A stretch of DNA of 64,000 nt from Rhipidocladum racemiflorum (Eukaryota > Streptophyta > Magnoliopsida > Poales > Poaceae): positions 57,583,712 to 57,647,711 of the forward strand of contig CM070576.1 in assembly GCA_036346355.1 (NCBI GenBank). The letters run 5' to 3'. Below the pieces are notes generated by a model. That model saw only the letters and a program-made list of their open reading frames with translations. It made no database searches and was not told the DNA's origin. Positions 44,110-56,929 of the stretch are shown one piece after another; positions within the stretch are counted from its first letter, which is position 1, and every line of letters begins with the position of its first letter. The position numbers were made by a program, and so were the translations under genes.

Positions 44110-46559
44110 AGTGAACAACAACAGAGCAAAACTTCTGGAGCGACTATAACTACTACAAGACACAACAGGAAATAAAAAGGAGCCGTTTTTTTTCAATTAG
44201 ACGACTACTATAACGACTGTAAAATAGCTCATCCATCTATCTATACCTACACATTTCTATATTCCGGTATGATATTGCTGTAGTTCAGTCATCTATAGCT
44301 CATACACATTTCTATAGCTCAGTCATCTATAGCTCATACACATTTCTATAGCTCAGTCATTTATAGATCATACACATTTCTATAGCCCATACACATTTCT
44401 ATAGCTCATACACATAGCACCAAATGTTCTAGTGTAGTTTTCTAACTTTTTTAAATCTCCCTTTATTTTCAGAGGCAACCTGCAGTCACCCCTGCCACCC
44501 GCAAATTCAGGCACCAATTGTATCAAATCCTGCATTTTGGGAAAGAATTGGTAGTGGTTCATTAGCTACGGATATGTTGTTCTTTGAATTCTACTATCAA
44601 CAGATCAGTTTTCATACTTATTTCCAACTGTATTATTTGGCTATTAAGAACTGCGTATTACCTGTAAGTTCCTTTCCTCCAACTAACAGAAGTGATAAAG
44701 TGATCTGAAAAAAGGAAAACATATAGACAGAGATTAGCTTAATTTGGTGCAAAGCTGCAAAGCTGCATGGTGATTGAGCATTGGTTTGATTGTCTGACGG
44801 CTATTGAGCATTGGAAGAGTACAAATTGTACTAACACGGCCGAGATGAGCAGTCGCTACTCCGTTAGGTTCGAAAAAAAAATGCTAATGGTTTACTATTC
44901 GATCCAATGAATACCATAAGGTGCTATCTGTTACTAAGAAGGATCTATACACGCAGTGTTAAGGAAGTTGCATGTTGTGAAACAAGTGGGGGCAATCAGA
45001 AAATCAATGGGGGAACACATGGTAATAGTACAAATTAATTACCAACCCACCGTCTTGCTATAAACAAAACCAATTCAAAAGAACGCTCCAGACAGCAAGA
45101 ATCCGTCCAAGTTTTTCCAGATCCTAACAACCCCAACACCCATCACCCAATTACACATGCATAGATCTCATATATGCATGCAAATATAAGCTCCAATATT
45201 TCAATCACATACAACCCCAAAACCATTCAACCACATCCCTAAATAAGATCTAAGCAACTAAATCTCCCGGATCCATATCCATTTCAATCCAATCCCAACA
45301 TAGCCGAAATTAGTTTATTCACCACCCAGATCCCAAAATCCAACCTCCACGGCAATTGATTCTTCAGCCCAATGAACCAAGCAAGAACCACACAAATTAA
45401 ATTGGCACAAGGTTATAAACGTTAAAAGGGTATCGACTTGACTTACTTTATCAAGATTACCGGGAAGAGCCACAAACTTGGAAAGCAGTGCAGTTCAATT
45501 ATGATCAAAACCTAAGGAGGCGAATTACATTCAATGAAATTAGTAATAAGTTAGCAATATGAGAGATACTCCAACTTAGCAATAAGATACATCATACTTG
45601 AACTTAGCAATAAGATAGAGCATACTTAAATTTAGCAATATGACAGATACTCCCAACTTAGCAATATGAGAGATACTCCCAACTTAGCAATATGGAATAG
45701 CATGCTTCAACTTAGCAATATGAGAGATAGATAGCAATATGACATAACCCCGCAATATGAGAGATAGATAGCAATATGAGAGACCGATAGCAATATGACG
45801 TATACATAGCAATATTACCGATAGTTAGCAATATGATGTAACTTCCTACCAGTCGGATCGCTAGCAATATGACAGAACTTAGCAATAGGTAAGGATACTC
45901 CATCTTTCATATCCATTTCATGTGTCCTTTAATTGCGATCAAACCTACTGAACTTCAGAAAATGCGGCATTATTGAAACAAATATCAGGATGATATTAGT
46001 TTCATCATATTCAGAAGTCTGATATTAGTTTCACCATATTGCTATCTTAACTTAGCAACAATCAACATGATATCCATATCACCTCCCACTGAACTTCGGA
46101 AAATGCGGGATTATTGCAAGCTATTGCAAGGTTTGGCTGAGCTGCTTTCTGCCGACATATATGTTTATACTTGTGATTTGTGCAAGGCTTAAATTCAAGT
46201 TCAGTTAGGTAATTAAATTAAATAGGGATAAGAACTTCTGCCCTGATTTTGCAATTGCATTGATGTCAATGATATCTAACATAGGTCAAAATTATGTGTT
46301 ACAGCTAAAAGACTGTCAGAGCAAACTAATCTGCTGTAAAAAGTGGCTACGTATCTCTGGAGTTCAGTACTCTGATCTAAGACATGAGACAACATTACTT
46401 GCTTAATAAGGGTACTTGTGTTTTGGTCTATGAACGATTCTTGGTCACTGGAAATTGTGATCAAACATGTTTCATTTATAACGATCTAGAAGGATGATTT
46501 GAAGAGTTCATTGCTTCTTTTGCAGGAAATAAATTGCTTCACAAACTTACTAGTTGTTT
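44110..46559. other. AT-rich Harbinger internal DNA with two simple-repeat fields
   Basis: At 44262-44415 about five copies of a CTATAGCTCATACACATTT unit. At 45540-45890 about sixteen copies of TTAGCAATATGAGAGATA-like units. No gene recognised in between. Confidence 0.7.
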
Positions 46560-47110
46560 TCCCTAACACATGGAAGAACCAACGGCAGAGCTAGCAAAGA
46601 CAGTACCTGTACCAAATCCGAATAGCTGGCGACTCCACGGCAGTCCCAGTGCAAGCTCCACGTCTCTACCGCACCGACGCCGACGGTGCTCGTGGGGGTG
46701 GGGGGATCTGCCGCCGGGTGCCTCGTGGGGCGGATCTGCCACCAACAAACAGGAGATAGTTACCAAATACGGGAGAAGAAGCAACCAAATCTCACCCAAA
46801 GGCGCATAATACCAGTAGCCGATCTGCCGTCGGGTGCCTCGTGGGGGCTTCGGGTACCGGCGATTGCTCTTGGGGGGTTCAAGATCCGCCGAGGGCTTCT
46901 TCGGGGAGGGGCGAAATGAGGAGCTCCGGCTCCGGCTTCGGGTTCGGATGGAGGTCGTGGCGGAGACAGCGTCGCCGCGTCGGCCGATGGGCGAGGAGAA
47001 GGAGGGGGCAAAGTCCCTCTGCTCGCGCGAACGAGGCTGCCCAACAGCCTTCGCCGGATAGCGACCGGAGAGAGAATCGCTAAATTTGGAGATTCTCTCT
47101 CCGCTCGCAA
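46560..47110. other. GC-rich terminal region of the Harbinger element
   Basis: Long open frames on both strands (222 residues on minus) but of low-complexity Pro/Ser/Arg composition and crossing into the terminal repeat. I take these as composition effects, possibly a 5' leader of a captured gene. Confidence 0.45.
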
Positions 47111-47519
47111 CTTTTGGGGAAGAGGATGGCGACGCTGTTGGAGGAGGAAGAATGGGCTGACTCGCTAGAAAATAGAGATAGAGAGCTGGATAGGGTGTCT
47201 TTTGGAGATGCTCTAATATAGTTAACCGCAAGACTTACGCATATTTGATTATGCGAGTAGAAATTAGTAGAAAGAGATAAGCCATGAAGTTACTAACAAC
47301 CGTAATTTGAGCTTGCCGCACCAGTGGTCATTAGCAGTGATCCTCGGTCGTCAATCCCCCCGTAGGCAACAGCGATTGTTGGTTAGATGGTAGTACCCTT
47401 GGTGGTCAAATGTATGTGAAACATATATGAGAAACTTGCATGAGGTCATATACAATGTTATGGATAGTAAGTTGTCTAATTCGTAGCCACGTCTGACAAC
47501 GATTAATAAACTCTATTAT

Positions 47520-48802
47520 ACTTTAGGCCTATATCCTTATAAAGAAGCCCACAAAAGAATAATGCCCAAGTCCATCAAATTAGTTACGACTTCAATCGGA
47601 CCCGCATTTTGTCGTGCGGTTATTCCTGGCCAGTATGTTGATATTGGTCGGAGATAATCGGTGGTTCATTTGCCCCAACCTAATATATCTACACTGGTCG
47701 GGCCGACCTATGATTCAGTTACCCCGACCACTTAACTGGTTGGAGTGATCAAACTACCTTTTTTCCAACCAGATGATCAGTCGGATAAACAGTTACCCTC
47801 ACACATGAACATAACGTGCGGAAGATCTCTCTTTATAGGTATGAAATTAACCGTTCAGAAGTTGCTTCGTGCAAGAAGATGCCCCTTGATGAGAAGACAC
47901 CTTTTGGCGGAACAACTGACATCCCTTTGCTTTGTTAAATAGGGAGCTGTTTGCACCAAAATTCGACGTGCATGATAAAATCGACCCAAATCAAATATGA
48001 AGAGTTTATGGAAAGGATAAGCCGGAACCCGCAAGAAAACCGTCGCCAATAAGGGAAAGGGAATCGGATCAAGAGCCGATATGGATATGGTTGCCGTGTC
48101 CTTGCAGGACTCGGATCGGCCGATGCAGTATAAAAGGAGACGGGCCATGAATCAAAAGTAGAATCAGCCAACCAATCAACACAACCCTATTTACAATTTT
48201 CTGTTTCTAGTTCGTAGCAATCTTTCCTCTGTAAGTCATCGAGATCAATAAAAGTTGCGCATCGCCGATTTGTTGCTCTCGTCGATTTATTTTTCAGGTT
48301 CGATCTGCTTTGTTTGTTGCGCATCGCCTTTCAAAGTCGATCTACATTTACCCTCGGATTAACCGTAACTGGTTGATCTAGTTATCTCCTGATCGGCTAT
48401 TAGCCGACCGGTGTTAAGCCGATAATTATCCATTTATCGGCTCTAATTGTTTTTTCGACTTTTACCTTGTCAATTCCAGGTCAAATTGACTGGCACGCTC
48501 CGCAAACCCGGTGTTTGTCTTGTGTGTTCGAGGCTAGGGACCCTACTTCACGTTTTTAGCGCGAACAGGAGCCTACGCAAAGATAAGGGGAGGTGAGAGG
48601 AGAAAGTGTGTGATAATGAGATCAAGTGTGTAATAGCATTTTCTGTAGACAATCCACAAGTGTATACTTTGAGTACACCATTGGGCTAATAAAGAAGCAA
48701 TATCATTTTCTACTCTTTGCAATCTCTGATTTGTTATACAAAGGCAACCAAATTTATATTCATAAGCTCAATGTATAGATCCTCCGGTCCTGAGCATCGA
48801 CA
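47520..48802 (+). repeat. Old LTR of the small-element family, split by a solo LTR
   Basis: Right end GCATCGACA (48794-48802), next to CCTCCGGTCCTGAG and CATAAGCTCAATGTA, is the inverse of the LTRs at 34252 and 36967. Beyond the inserted solo LTR, features such as GATGTCAGTTGTTC and GTGTCTTCTCATCAAGG (inverse strand, about 47870-47930) continue the family. The left limit is approximate. Confidence 0.55.
47948..48567 (+). repeat. Solo LTR of the first gypsy family, with TSD
   Basis: Starts TGTTTGCACCAAAATTCGA and ends TTAGCGCGAACA, matching 7262-7875 over its length (for example GTTGATCTAGTTATCTCCTG and CCGCAAACCCGGTGTTTGTC). Perfect 5-bp duplication GGAGC at 47943-47947 and 48568-48572. TATAAAA at 48129-48135. 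It arose by LTR-LTR recombination that removed the interior. Confidence 0.93.
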
Positions 48803-51800
48803 ACGTCATATATGGACTAATTCTATTTTTTGGGTATTGCTTCGACACCTATGGCCGACGCGGAAGTAAAATAGGATGTCCAGCTAACATCGCAAAATAG
48901 CATGAAATTGAAATATGAAGTTGTCAAGTTGTTTTCTAAGTTTATTATAAATTTTCAGAAATTCTCTGTCTTTTTTTGGAATTTTGGTACTTAAATAAAA
49001 CATTTTTCCATATCCTAGTTATTGATTTTGATTTCCAAGATTCAAATTTAAATCGGCACAAAATTTGAAAATATTTTATTTAAATCTCAAAAGGCATGGA
49101 TGACCCCTTCAAAAAAATTCATGAACGTTTGGAGTACGTTGCTATTTTTGAAAAATCTAATACTACATACTTTATTAAAACTAAAACACTAAAAGAATTA
49201 TCGAAGGAAATATAGAGTTGAAAATATTCTAAAAATTTTACAGAAAAACAATTACCACCTGAAAAACACCATGATTACAATTTTGGAGTCCATTTGTTGA
49301 TTCTAGAAATTTTGGAAGTCCCTAGACACAATTTAAAGACTTAATTGAAATCCACTTAAAATCTGAGAATGGAAAGTGCCCCTCTCAAAAGCTGTTTTTC
49401 TAGTAAGGAAGCGTCCTTCTGCCAAATGCGCCTTCCTTTTTTAGCTCTCCTCTCCCTTTCTTTCTCTCTGGTACACCAGGCCAGCTTGTCAACCCCTCTC
49501 GAACCAAAGCGTGGCCAGGCAGCGCCACGCCATGCTCACCCATGAGCATAGCCATGCACATGCACAGGATCTCGCCACCAGGTGGCCGCAGAACCCTCTG
49601 TGTCCCATTCACACAAGCACGCCGCAACACCATTCGGGACTTTTGCTCCTACCCCGTCGTGTCTAGCGAGTCTCTGTCCACGTAGCCCCATCAAGCCATT
49701 GCATCCACTTAGACATCACCATCCCTATCAGTGCTCCCTCTACGTGCGATGCAATATCACCGAAAACATGAAAACACGCTGTCGTTGTCCTTTTCTTCCT
49801 GGCTGCACAACCATGCCCACGGGTCAAACCAGGAGCCCCCTCTGAGTGTATAAAATGGATGGCACCAGGGGCCTTCTTCCAACCACATGTCTCCCTATTG
49901 CTTTGCTCCAAATGCCGATGCCATTGTACCCCTGATGTGCTTAAATTCCCATAAGAACACCAAGAGCATGCAAGCTCGATTGTCCTTCCCTGGTGAGCTT
50001 ATCTCTAAACATGTTAAAATTGGATCATCATCAGTGTACTTTGATCACGTCCCCTACCTCTTTTGTTTCTCAACTCATTCAGAGCACCACCGCCATAGTC
50101 GTCTTCTTCCCCAACCACAGCCATAGTCGCCAGCACCCTTTGGTGAGCTTCGTTCACTCCTATCTCCCAAAACGGGACTACGACTCCTCCCCAAAGATTT
50201 CCCCTCCATCAATTGATCACCATCACTCCCCCATCTCCTTCTCCACTGGCCGACATGATCGCCAACACAAAGCTACGCGCCGCCCTTCTTCGGCCATCTC
50301 CAACCACCACCCACTACTCCCCTGACACCTCTTCTAGCCCATCTTGCAATCCCGACCACCCTCACCACATAAGTTACCATCGGCAGCCACATCTGAGTTG
50401 CTACTCTACTATGGGTGGCTGATAGGTGGGCCCCACCTATCATGGCTCTTACCTCTCACTCTCTCTCTCTCTCTTTCATTCACTAACACGCCAGCCCAAC
50501 TCGTCGAATTTTTTTTATAACCGACTTTTGCAACCCAAATCACTGACATGTGGTCCTAAATGAAATTAATAACTAGATTTCTAAAGTAAATCAATATTTA
50601 AGTTATGAGTCGCTGACGGATGGACCCACATGTCTATTCATTTAGAAAAATAAATAAAACGTTGAGAAGTAGACCCCACCTACCAGTCTATGAAAATTAG
50701 AGTTAAAAACATAAAAAAATGATAAATACACTTTTTATTATATATGTAATATGCATTCTCTGTTACAAGGCATAAGCTCTGAAAGTACATGTTCGATGTC
50801 ATCCCTCTTTTCTATTTTAGGGAATTTTTGACCGATTTAAATTCAAATGCGCATAATTTTTGTAAAGAAACTCCAAATTGATTGAAACAAGTTTCTAAAT
50901 TTTTCTAAAATCATCATATTTTTATTATAAAAAAATATTTGAAAATTTTATATATTTAAATTCATGTTATTCTTTTTTTTATGGTATACTACGTGCAGAT
51001 ACCGACGCTTTGGCAATCTTCCCCGTCGATCCCAAACAAGCTCAAGAAATCAACGAGCGAGGCAAGTACCTCCTTTGACCATGTTGATCATATTATTTCA
51101 CTTAAATCATGTTGTTTTACCGGTTCATGTATGCATGCGTGTACTTTTAGTAAAAATTGCTATATTGTGGATATCTGTATATATTCTTACTTGTTGCATG
51201 GAACTTCCTTGATAAATACATAAATGTCAATATTGAAATCCATAAGGTAGAGTTTAGACAATAAAAGATGTCAATCTGGGGTGTGCCCGAATATTTATAT
51301 ATTTTCTTAGTCATGATTAGACTTGGGAGGACAAATAGTCGATTGTAACATTTATTCGGGAATAGAATTTTTGACATGTGGAGAAGTCACCTTAGTTATT
51401 TTGGTATAAAATTAAAAATAAAAACAAGTTTTGATGTGGGTGATTTATTTATATCATCTGTGAAAAGCATAGACATACATATAGTGTATGGGGAGTTCTC
51501 ACCCGGGTCAATTAAGGATCGAACGTAGTCTTATATAATCCAAAGTAATCCGTGCAATCATAAGTGCTATTATAGGATAGTCTTAACCTATTGAGTTACT
51601 TAGGTATAGCTTTGCACATTAGAAGGTCAAAATAGTACGGGTATTCCGGATAGGTTTGCTTGAATGGATGCCCTCAACAAGGTGTTGGGAATAATGCTTA
51701 CTGGTACAATTATGTATGTTTTGCTATGGAAAAAAATGGTTATGATAAGGATGGATTGTCATTGTTATTATGAAATATATGTATTTAATTTTTGTCACCA

Positions 51801-52391
51801 TAGTAAGGGTCAAACATCACTGGGTTGATGCAAAGTTGGATCTAAGTGATGTAATAATTCTTGTCATGATCGAGACCAAGGGAAGTGTGAAAATAACAGC
51901 AACAAGAATTGATCATGTCTTATGGGTAAAATTGTACTCATTTGTATAGTGTAAATCTTTTTGAAAAACCAATCTCGCGGTTGTGAGAGAATTGGTGAAC
52001 TAATACTAGTAAGTTTTTGTGTTTTAATAAAAATGTTTGAATTGAAAAATGGTGTCTAGCTATGTCTCAAATGTCATGCCAAGCTTGGCATGGAATGGAT
52101 CGTTGATCACAATTATAGAGGATTGTGAGTTGCTCATATTTATACTATATAGTTGTTATTTACATGGTAGGGCAACCATTTCGTCTGACATAGCCAAGTA
52201 TTTATTTATAATTATGATACACTACAAGTCTTGCTACGTACAAATGTACTCACCCATGCTAGCTGATATTTAGTGGGCAAAGCAACTACGGTCCCCGAAG
52301 ATTCATACTTTACCGCAGGTTACGGGAAATACAACGATAAGTTTTTTTAGGCTTAATCCTTGCCGGTTGCCTGTAGATATTTTGAGATGAG
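48803..52391. mobile_element. Probable relic of a long-LTR gypsy element, left of the copia solo LTR
   Basis: 48803-49400 is AT-rich with nothing recognised. 49400-50440 is C-rich with a TATAAAAT at about 49850. A splice-like stretch near 50995-51062 (TGCAG before ACCGACGCTTTGG) and AT-rich text continue to 52391. Sequence resumes at 53962 after the solo LTR. From memory this phrase order resembles long LTRs of grass gypsy families, but I cannot verify it. No credible protein. Confidence 0.3.
50423..50443. repeat. 10-bp inverted repeat with one-base centre
   Basis: Arms GATAGGTGGG and CCCACCTATC, perfect, separated by a single C. The core contains GTGGGCCCCAC, a TCP-factor-like site. Related TGACATGTGG..CCACATGTC words follow at 50543-50632. 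Confidence 0.6.
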
Positions 52392-52478
52392 AAATATGAA
52401 AAGATGAGAAAGTTGCCTAGAGGGGGGGTGAATAGGCAATTTAAAATTTAAACTAAATTTGTCGCAGCGGAAAGAGTA

Positions 52479-52555
52479 TCGGAACTTCCGGTGTTGGATC
52501 AGAACTTCCGATGTAATCGGAACTCCGATCTGATTCGGAATGTCCGATCGACTTT
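52479..52555. repeat. Palindrome cluster in the solo LTR, upstream set
   Basis: Four copies: ATCGGAACTTCCGGT, ATCAGAACTTCCGAT, ATCGGAACTCCGAT and TTCGGAATGTCCGAT. The position matches LTR cluster 1 of the copia element. Confidence 0.8.
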
Positions 52556-53171
52556 TGACCCGGACAATTACCAACTGAAAGTAATGAACTTAAGAGACAA
52601 TATAAGAAGGTTGGATCAACACGATAATGAGACAAGCTAAAGTAAAGTGAAAAAGGAGACACGGAATTGATCCCGGAGTTCGGATTCTTGAGGGAATCCT
52701 ACGTCTCCGTTGAGGAGGCTCCAAAGAGCCGGGTCTCTTCCAACCCTTTCCTCCCAAACCTCGGTCACACTTGAGGCTTGGTTCCACTATTTGGTTCCTT
52801 TCCTTTCGGAGGAGCGGCCTTTACAAACTTCTCACGGCAACCCACAATCCTGGGGAGCTCGTGATCGACGCCGAGCCGTCTAGGAGTCCTTCAACCTCCA
52901 AGAGTAACAAAGGCACGTTGATCGATCTTGGAGGAACACTCGAATGCTCAAGATGGAAGACACTTGCTTTTCACTCTAGCTCCAAATCTCACTTCTAGTC
53001 CTCACTCCTTGGATGATCCTAAGATCAAAGAGGAGGGCTCAAAAGTAGACTAGAGAGGGCTCAAGGTGCACTAAAGTTCTGCCAAATAGAGTGTGTAACC
53101 CTCAAATGAGAGAGGGTGGGGTATTTATAGTTTCTTGCAAAAACTAGCCGTTATACTCCCACTCGGTTTGC

Positions 53172-53625
53172 ATATCGGAACTTCCGATATCAACATCGGA
53201 ATGTCCGATATGTACAAATAATCGAGAACTCGGCGCACTTTATTTGTTACACAAGATGCATCGGAACTTCCGATGTCAACATCGGAACTTCCGATGTTCC
53301 CGAGAAAAAGCCCTTGGCAAAATGCTTCTAAGTCCATATCGGTATCGATATATACATCGGAACTTCCGATACCAATATCGGAATGTCCGATCGAATATAT
53401 CGGAGTGTCCGATAATTCCAGAGAGCTCCCTTTTTTTGATTTGAACACATCGGAACTTCCGATGACAAATATCGGAACTTCCGATCTTTACAGAGAGCAC
53501 CCTAGAAGGCTTTACAACGTATCGGAACTTCCGATACATCTTCTACGCATCGGACTGAAGCAAGCATGCACATCGGAACGTCCGGTCACATCGGAACTTC
53601 CGATATAGTATCGGAATGTCCGACT
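53172..53625. repeat. Palindrome cluster in the solo LTR, downstream set
   Basis: About thirteen copies. Perfect long dyads include 53172-53190 (ATATCGGAACTTCCGATAT), 53195-53209, 53259-53275 and 53279-53297 (ACATCGGAACTTCCGATGT). Later copies lie near 53354, 53375, 53398, 53448, 53470, 53520 and 53589. Central bases alternate between ACTT, ATGT and AGTGT. Confidence 0.85.
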
Positions 53626-53961
53626 TGAACTTTGATAAAAACACATTCCGGTGCATGCGCGATGACTTAGGGTCTCAATAAGATTTAAAGTAACATTCAT
53701 CTGAGCATAGAGACTACCCTAGATCATCTACGATGCATCCCTCTTAATAGTACGGTATTCCTACGACACAAAACACAGAGAAAAAGGATTACAAAGCCGT
53801 TTTACTCGCTTGAATTCGCTTGAGGGTGTCCTTCGCATGTAGAAGATCTCTCATTCAATCTTTTACCTGTCCACAAGCTCATTGAAGACATTAGTCCTTT
53901 TTAATCGTTTGTCATTAATCAACCAAAACCAATTTAGGGGCCTAGATGCACTTTCAAAATA

Positions 53962-56335
53962 CTGCTGGACTTTGACTTTGACCCTACTACTTTCCGCTGT
54001 ATTTTATTTGGCCAAATGCGACTTTTGACGTAAGAATAATATTTCCTTGTTAAAGTACGATATATATTAATGTTATGTTGTATCAATGTGACGACAATGT
54101 TATGAATGTGCGTACTAGCCATCGATCATGGCACTAGGACGGTATACATATTAGACCCTTTGGTATTCCATGCTAGAAGGGAGGGTCTCAATAGCCTCGA
54201 TGTGCGCACCGTTTAAGAGAACAAGGAAGAACCACACATCAAAAACCCTAGATCCACTATCGCCACACTATGCCACCTCCAACTATACTATGCCGCAGCC
54301 CATGCTAATCTGCCACACCGCACCAACCATCGTGCCTGTGCCCAGCCACGTCGTCGTTGCCCCTCACGCTGAGCCACCGCCATTGCCCTCAGTGCCACGG
54401 CACTCGAATGAGGGAGAGGACCACATGGGAAAGAAGAAAGAGCAAAGAATAAAAAAGGAAGCGATAGAGAAGGAAAGAGAAGACAAAAAGGGAAAAGAAG
54501 AAAATAAAGAGGAAAATGAAAATAAGAAGGAAAAGAAAATAAAATGAGGGGGGAAATAAAGGAAGAAGAAAAGGCGAAGACGAAGGAGTCTTCAGTAGCT
54601 ATTCTATTTTCATCCAGGGAGATGAACGAGAGGGAAACATGAGGCATCGTTGGTTTTGACAGTTCTCTCAAATCGTCGGGACGTAGGTATAAACCGTAGA
54701 TTATCATTGTCTATGTTGGAGCTAGAGTAGAGGATGTTGTGGTCATTTTGATAGTAGATGTGGTACATGGAGAGCACTACGATAGAGTCCGGGAGAGATC
54801 ATATTTATTTAATAGTGGTTTCTATTTTTGGGGCGAGTTTTGGAGTAGTTACGGTTAGTTTCATGGTATGTCTAGGCTATGAGAAATGTATATTATTATA
54901 TAAAGTTTAATTAGAGTACAATAACACAAAAATTGTTATAATTTTCTTTTGCATGTTATGGCTTGTAAAAATTTGTTGTCAAGAAATTGTTGCGGCTGAG
55001 AGTAGTCATGTTAAACTGCTGTTTAGGGCTAGATAATGGCCAAACTAATTTATGTACATAACTAGAGATAACTAGATAATTTTTTTTTATATTCTAGAGA
55101 TTATATGGTTTGCTATATTTGAAGTTGTATAAAAATAGTTTTGAAATTGTGAAGTTTGTTGTCCATTAAAACAACATATTTGTCCTTGGGGCTAGAAACG
55201 ATGGGTTAAATAAATTAATTAGACAACATGGATAACTAAAAAAATTTACGCGATCTTGTGTAGTTTTTAGAACACATGATTTACTATGTGTTGGGTTGCT
55301 GAGCTAAGAGTTATGTACATCTGACCGTCAGAACAACAAAGTGTAAACTGTTCGGTGAGGCAGAAAGTTAAGTTCGGGGATGCGCGTAGGAGCGATGATA
55401 TTATGTTTGATCTATATACTATTATGGAATGATTTTGGGATGGGTTTACTTACTGTAGAAGGTGTGACTACGAGTTTTGGCTTCAACCGCACGCTATTCC
55501 ATTCCTCGCGATTAAAAGGCAGGTGCATGGTAGATTAGTAGACGGTTGGTGAAATCATTATCTAATGGTTATGGATGATTTATGATGTTAATTTATTAAT
55601 ACTTTGACATTGTTGATTTATTTTTTTATGATTGATCTGTGAAAACTGAATGGAATAACATGAGAACGATGATTAATACATTAAAAGATAAATGTGGTAT
55701 TATATGCATCATGAGGAAAAGATATAAGGCCTGAGTGGCATCTATAGTCTACTGTGTAGGCAATCCACAAAAATGGGAAGAGGGAAGACCTACTGAGGTA
55801 GGCACTCCACTGGAGTGGAGATTGGACCCCTTATGAAAAAGGATGGGGTGGGACACATATAAAATAGGACAGTTATAAGTGGTTCATCGATGGGTGAAAC
55901 CTCCGCTATACCGGTATATGCTAAAGAGAGAAATAGTATGCATGTGCATTTGAATTTCAATAAAGGAAGTTGCAAATAGCATTGGGTAATATGGAGAATG
56001 ATGTGAATGAGCTAATGATGATGAAATTGTTAATGTTTACTATTTTATTATGTAATTGCTGAGTCGTGGACCCAATCTTGCTTATTTTAGTGTCACTTGG
56101 CACATCATCTTCCACAAATATCCATTTTTAGTGTTCACTCATGAGTAATAAAGTGCTTAGCCAATTTAGTTGATGGACTTTTGTAATCGTTATAATGGAC
56201 AAGCGAACTTAGTCAGATTTATATTAAATGAGAAGTTTAGTTATTTATTGTTTATTTATTCTTGACCATCGTCGTCGCCAAAAGGTAAATATTGCTCCGT
56301 GACACATGTGACACGAAAATCACTAAAAAAATCGG
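53962..56335. other. Continuation of relic, then AT-rich DNA without genes
   Basis: 53962-54180 probably continues the relic left of 52391. A Lys/Glu-rich ORF at 54170-54547 reflects A/G-rich sequence. 54700-56335 shows nothing recognisable. Confidence 0.45.
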
Positions 56336-56339
56336 CCGC

Positions 56340-56917
56340 AAAAAAAGTTTAATTCGCCATTCGATTTTTCGAGAAAATCGATCGATTTTTGATTTTTTTT
56401 AATTCTTTTTCAAAATGTTTGATTTCGAAACCTTTCGGGTTTTGGTGATTTTTGCTCAATTTTCGCGATAAACCGGTATCGACGAGACTTCGATTTTCAT
56501 CCTTAAATTGGTTTGGTTAACCCTGATTTCAACTCTTTAACCCAAGCACTTCAACTGCTACTGTCAGCCTTTTTCCAAGACAATAGCACACGTAGAATTT
56601 TTAAAAGTTTCTCAGGCTTGATGGTCATCTAATTTTTTTTTGAAAATATTAGTGATGTGTCAGGACCATTCATAACAAATTTTAGTATTTTCTAACGTTG
56701 TTTGAAATATTTTTCTTTCGGTTGAAATTTGCCAAGATTTTGGAAATTTCAGAAGAAATTTCGATTTTTGGCTAAAATATCTGAAATCCTAGTCCAAAAA
56801 CTTCCGGATTTGAATTTTGCCTTTTGAATTTCGTCTAAAATTTCAAAATCTCATCGAAATTTTAGATTTCGGTCTCCTTTGATATATAATCCAAAAATAA
56901 AATTTTAAACCTTGGTT
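56340..56917 (-). repeat. AT-rich transposon end of the AAGGTTT family
   Basis: Inverse-strand start CCAAGGTTTAAAATTTTATT, then GAAATCTAAAATTTC. It is related to 33293 read inward and, more distantly, to 8000-8160. No ORF. Confidence 0.5.
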
Positions 56918-56929
56918 TTAGAATCTGAA

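Larger units (their letters stand above)
38648..47213. mobile_element. PIF/Harbinger DNA transposon (8.6 kb)
   Basis: Terminal inverted repeats GAGCATCTCCAACAG (left) and, inverted, GAGCATCTCCAAAAG (right, ending 47213) are flanked by the 3-bp duplication TAA at 38645-38647 and 47214-47216, as usual for this superfamily. It contains a DDE transposase on plus, a Myb-like ORF1 on minus convergent to it, minisatellites, and a captured host-gene piece. The size is large for the group (commonly 3-6 kb). The transposase has a stop and a frameshift. Confidence 0.85.
52397..53956 (-). repeat. Copia solo LTR (1560 bp) with TSD, diverged relative of the SIRE-like LTR
   Basis: Starts TGAAAAGATGAG..TTGCCTAGAGGGGGGGTG and ends GGGGCCTAGATGCACTTTCA, as in the copia element at 13486. 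Shared inner text includes TTCTTGAGGGAATCCTACGT. Perfect duplication AAATA at 52392-52396 and 53957-53961. TATAAATA on the minus strand at 53122-53129. It carries palindromic TCGGA..TCCGA arrays in the same two positions as the clusters of the copia LTR. Confidence 0.92.

Noticed and set aside
46563..47231. 222-residue minus-strand ORF
   Set aside because: Low-complexity Pro/Ser/Arg composition and it runs across the Harbinger terminal repeat.
50213..50422. Ser/Pro/His-rich ORFs in the C-rich stretch
   Set aside because: Composition effect in a probable LTR leader; frames overlap each other without one being favoured.
54170..54547. Lys/Glu-rich 125-residue ORF
   Set aside because: Produced by an A/G-rich tract; no start context, homology or promoter.
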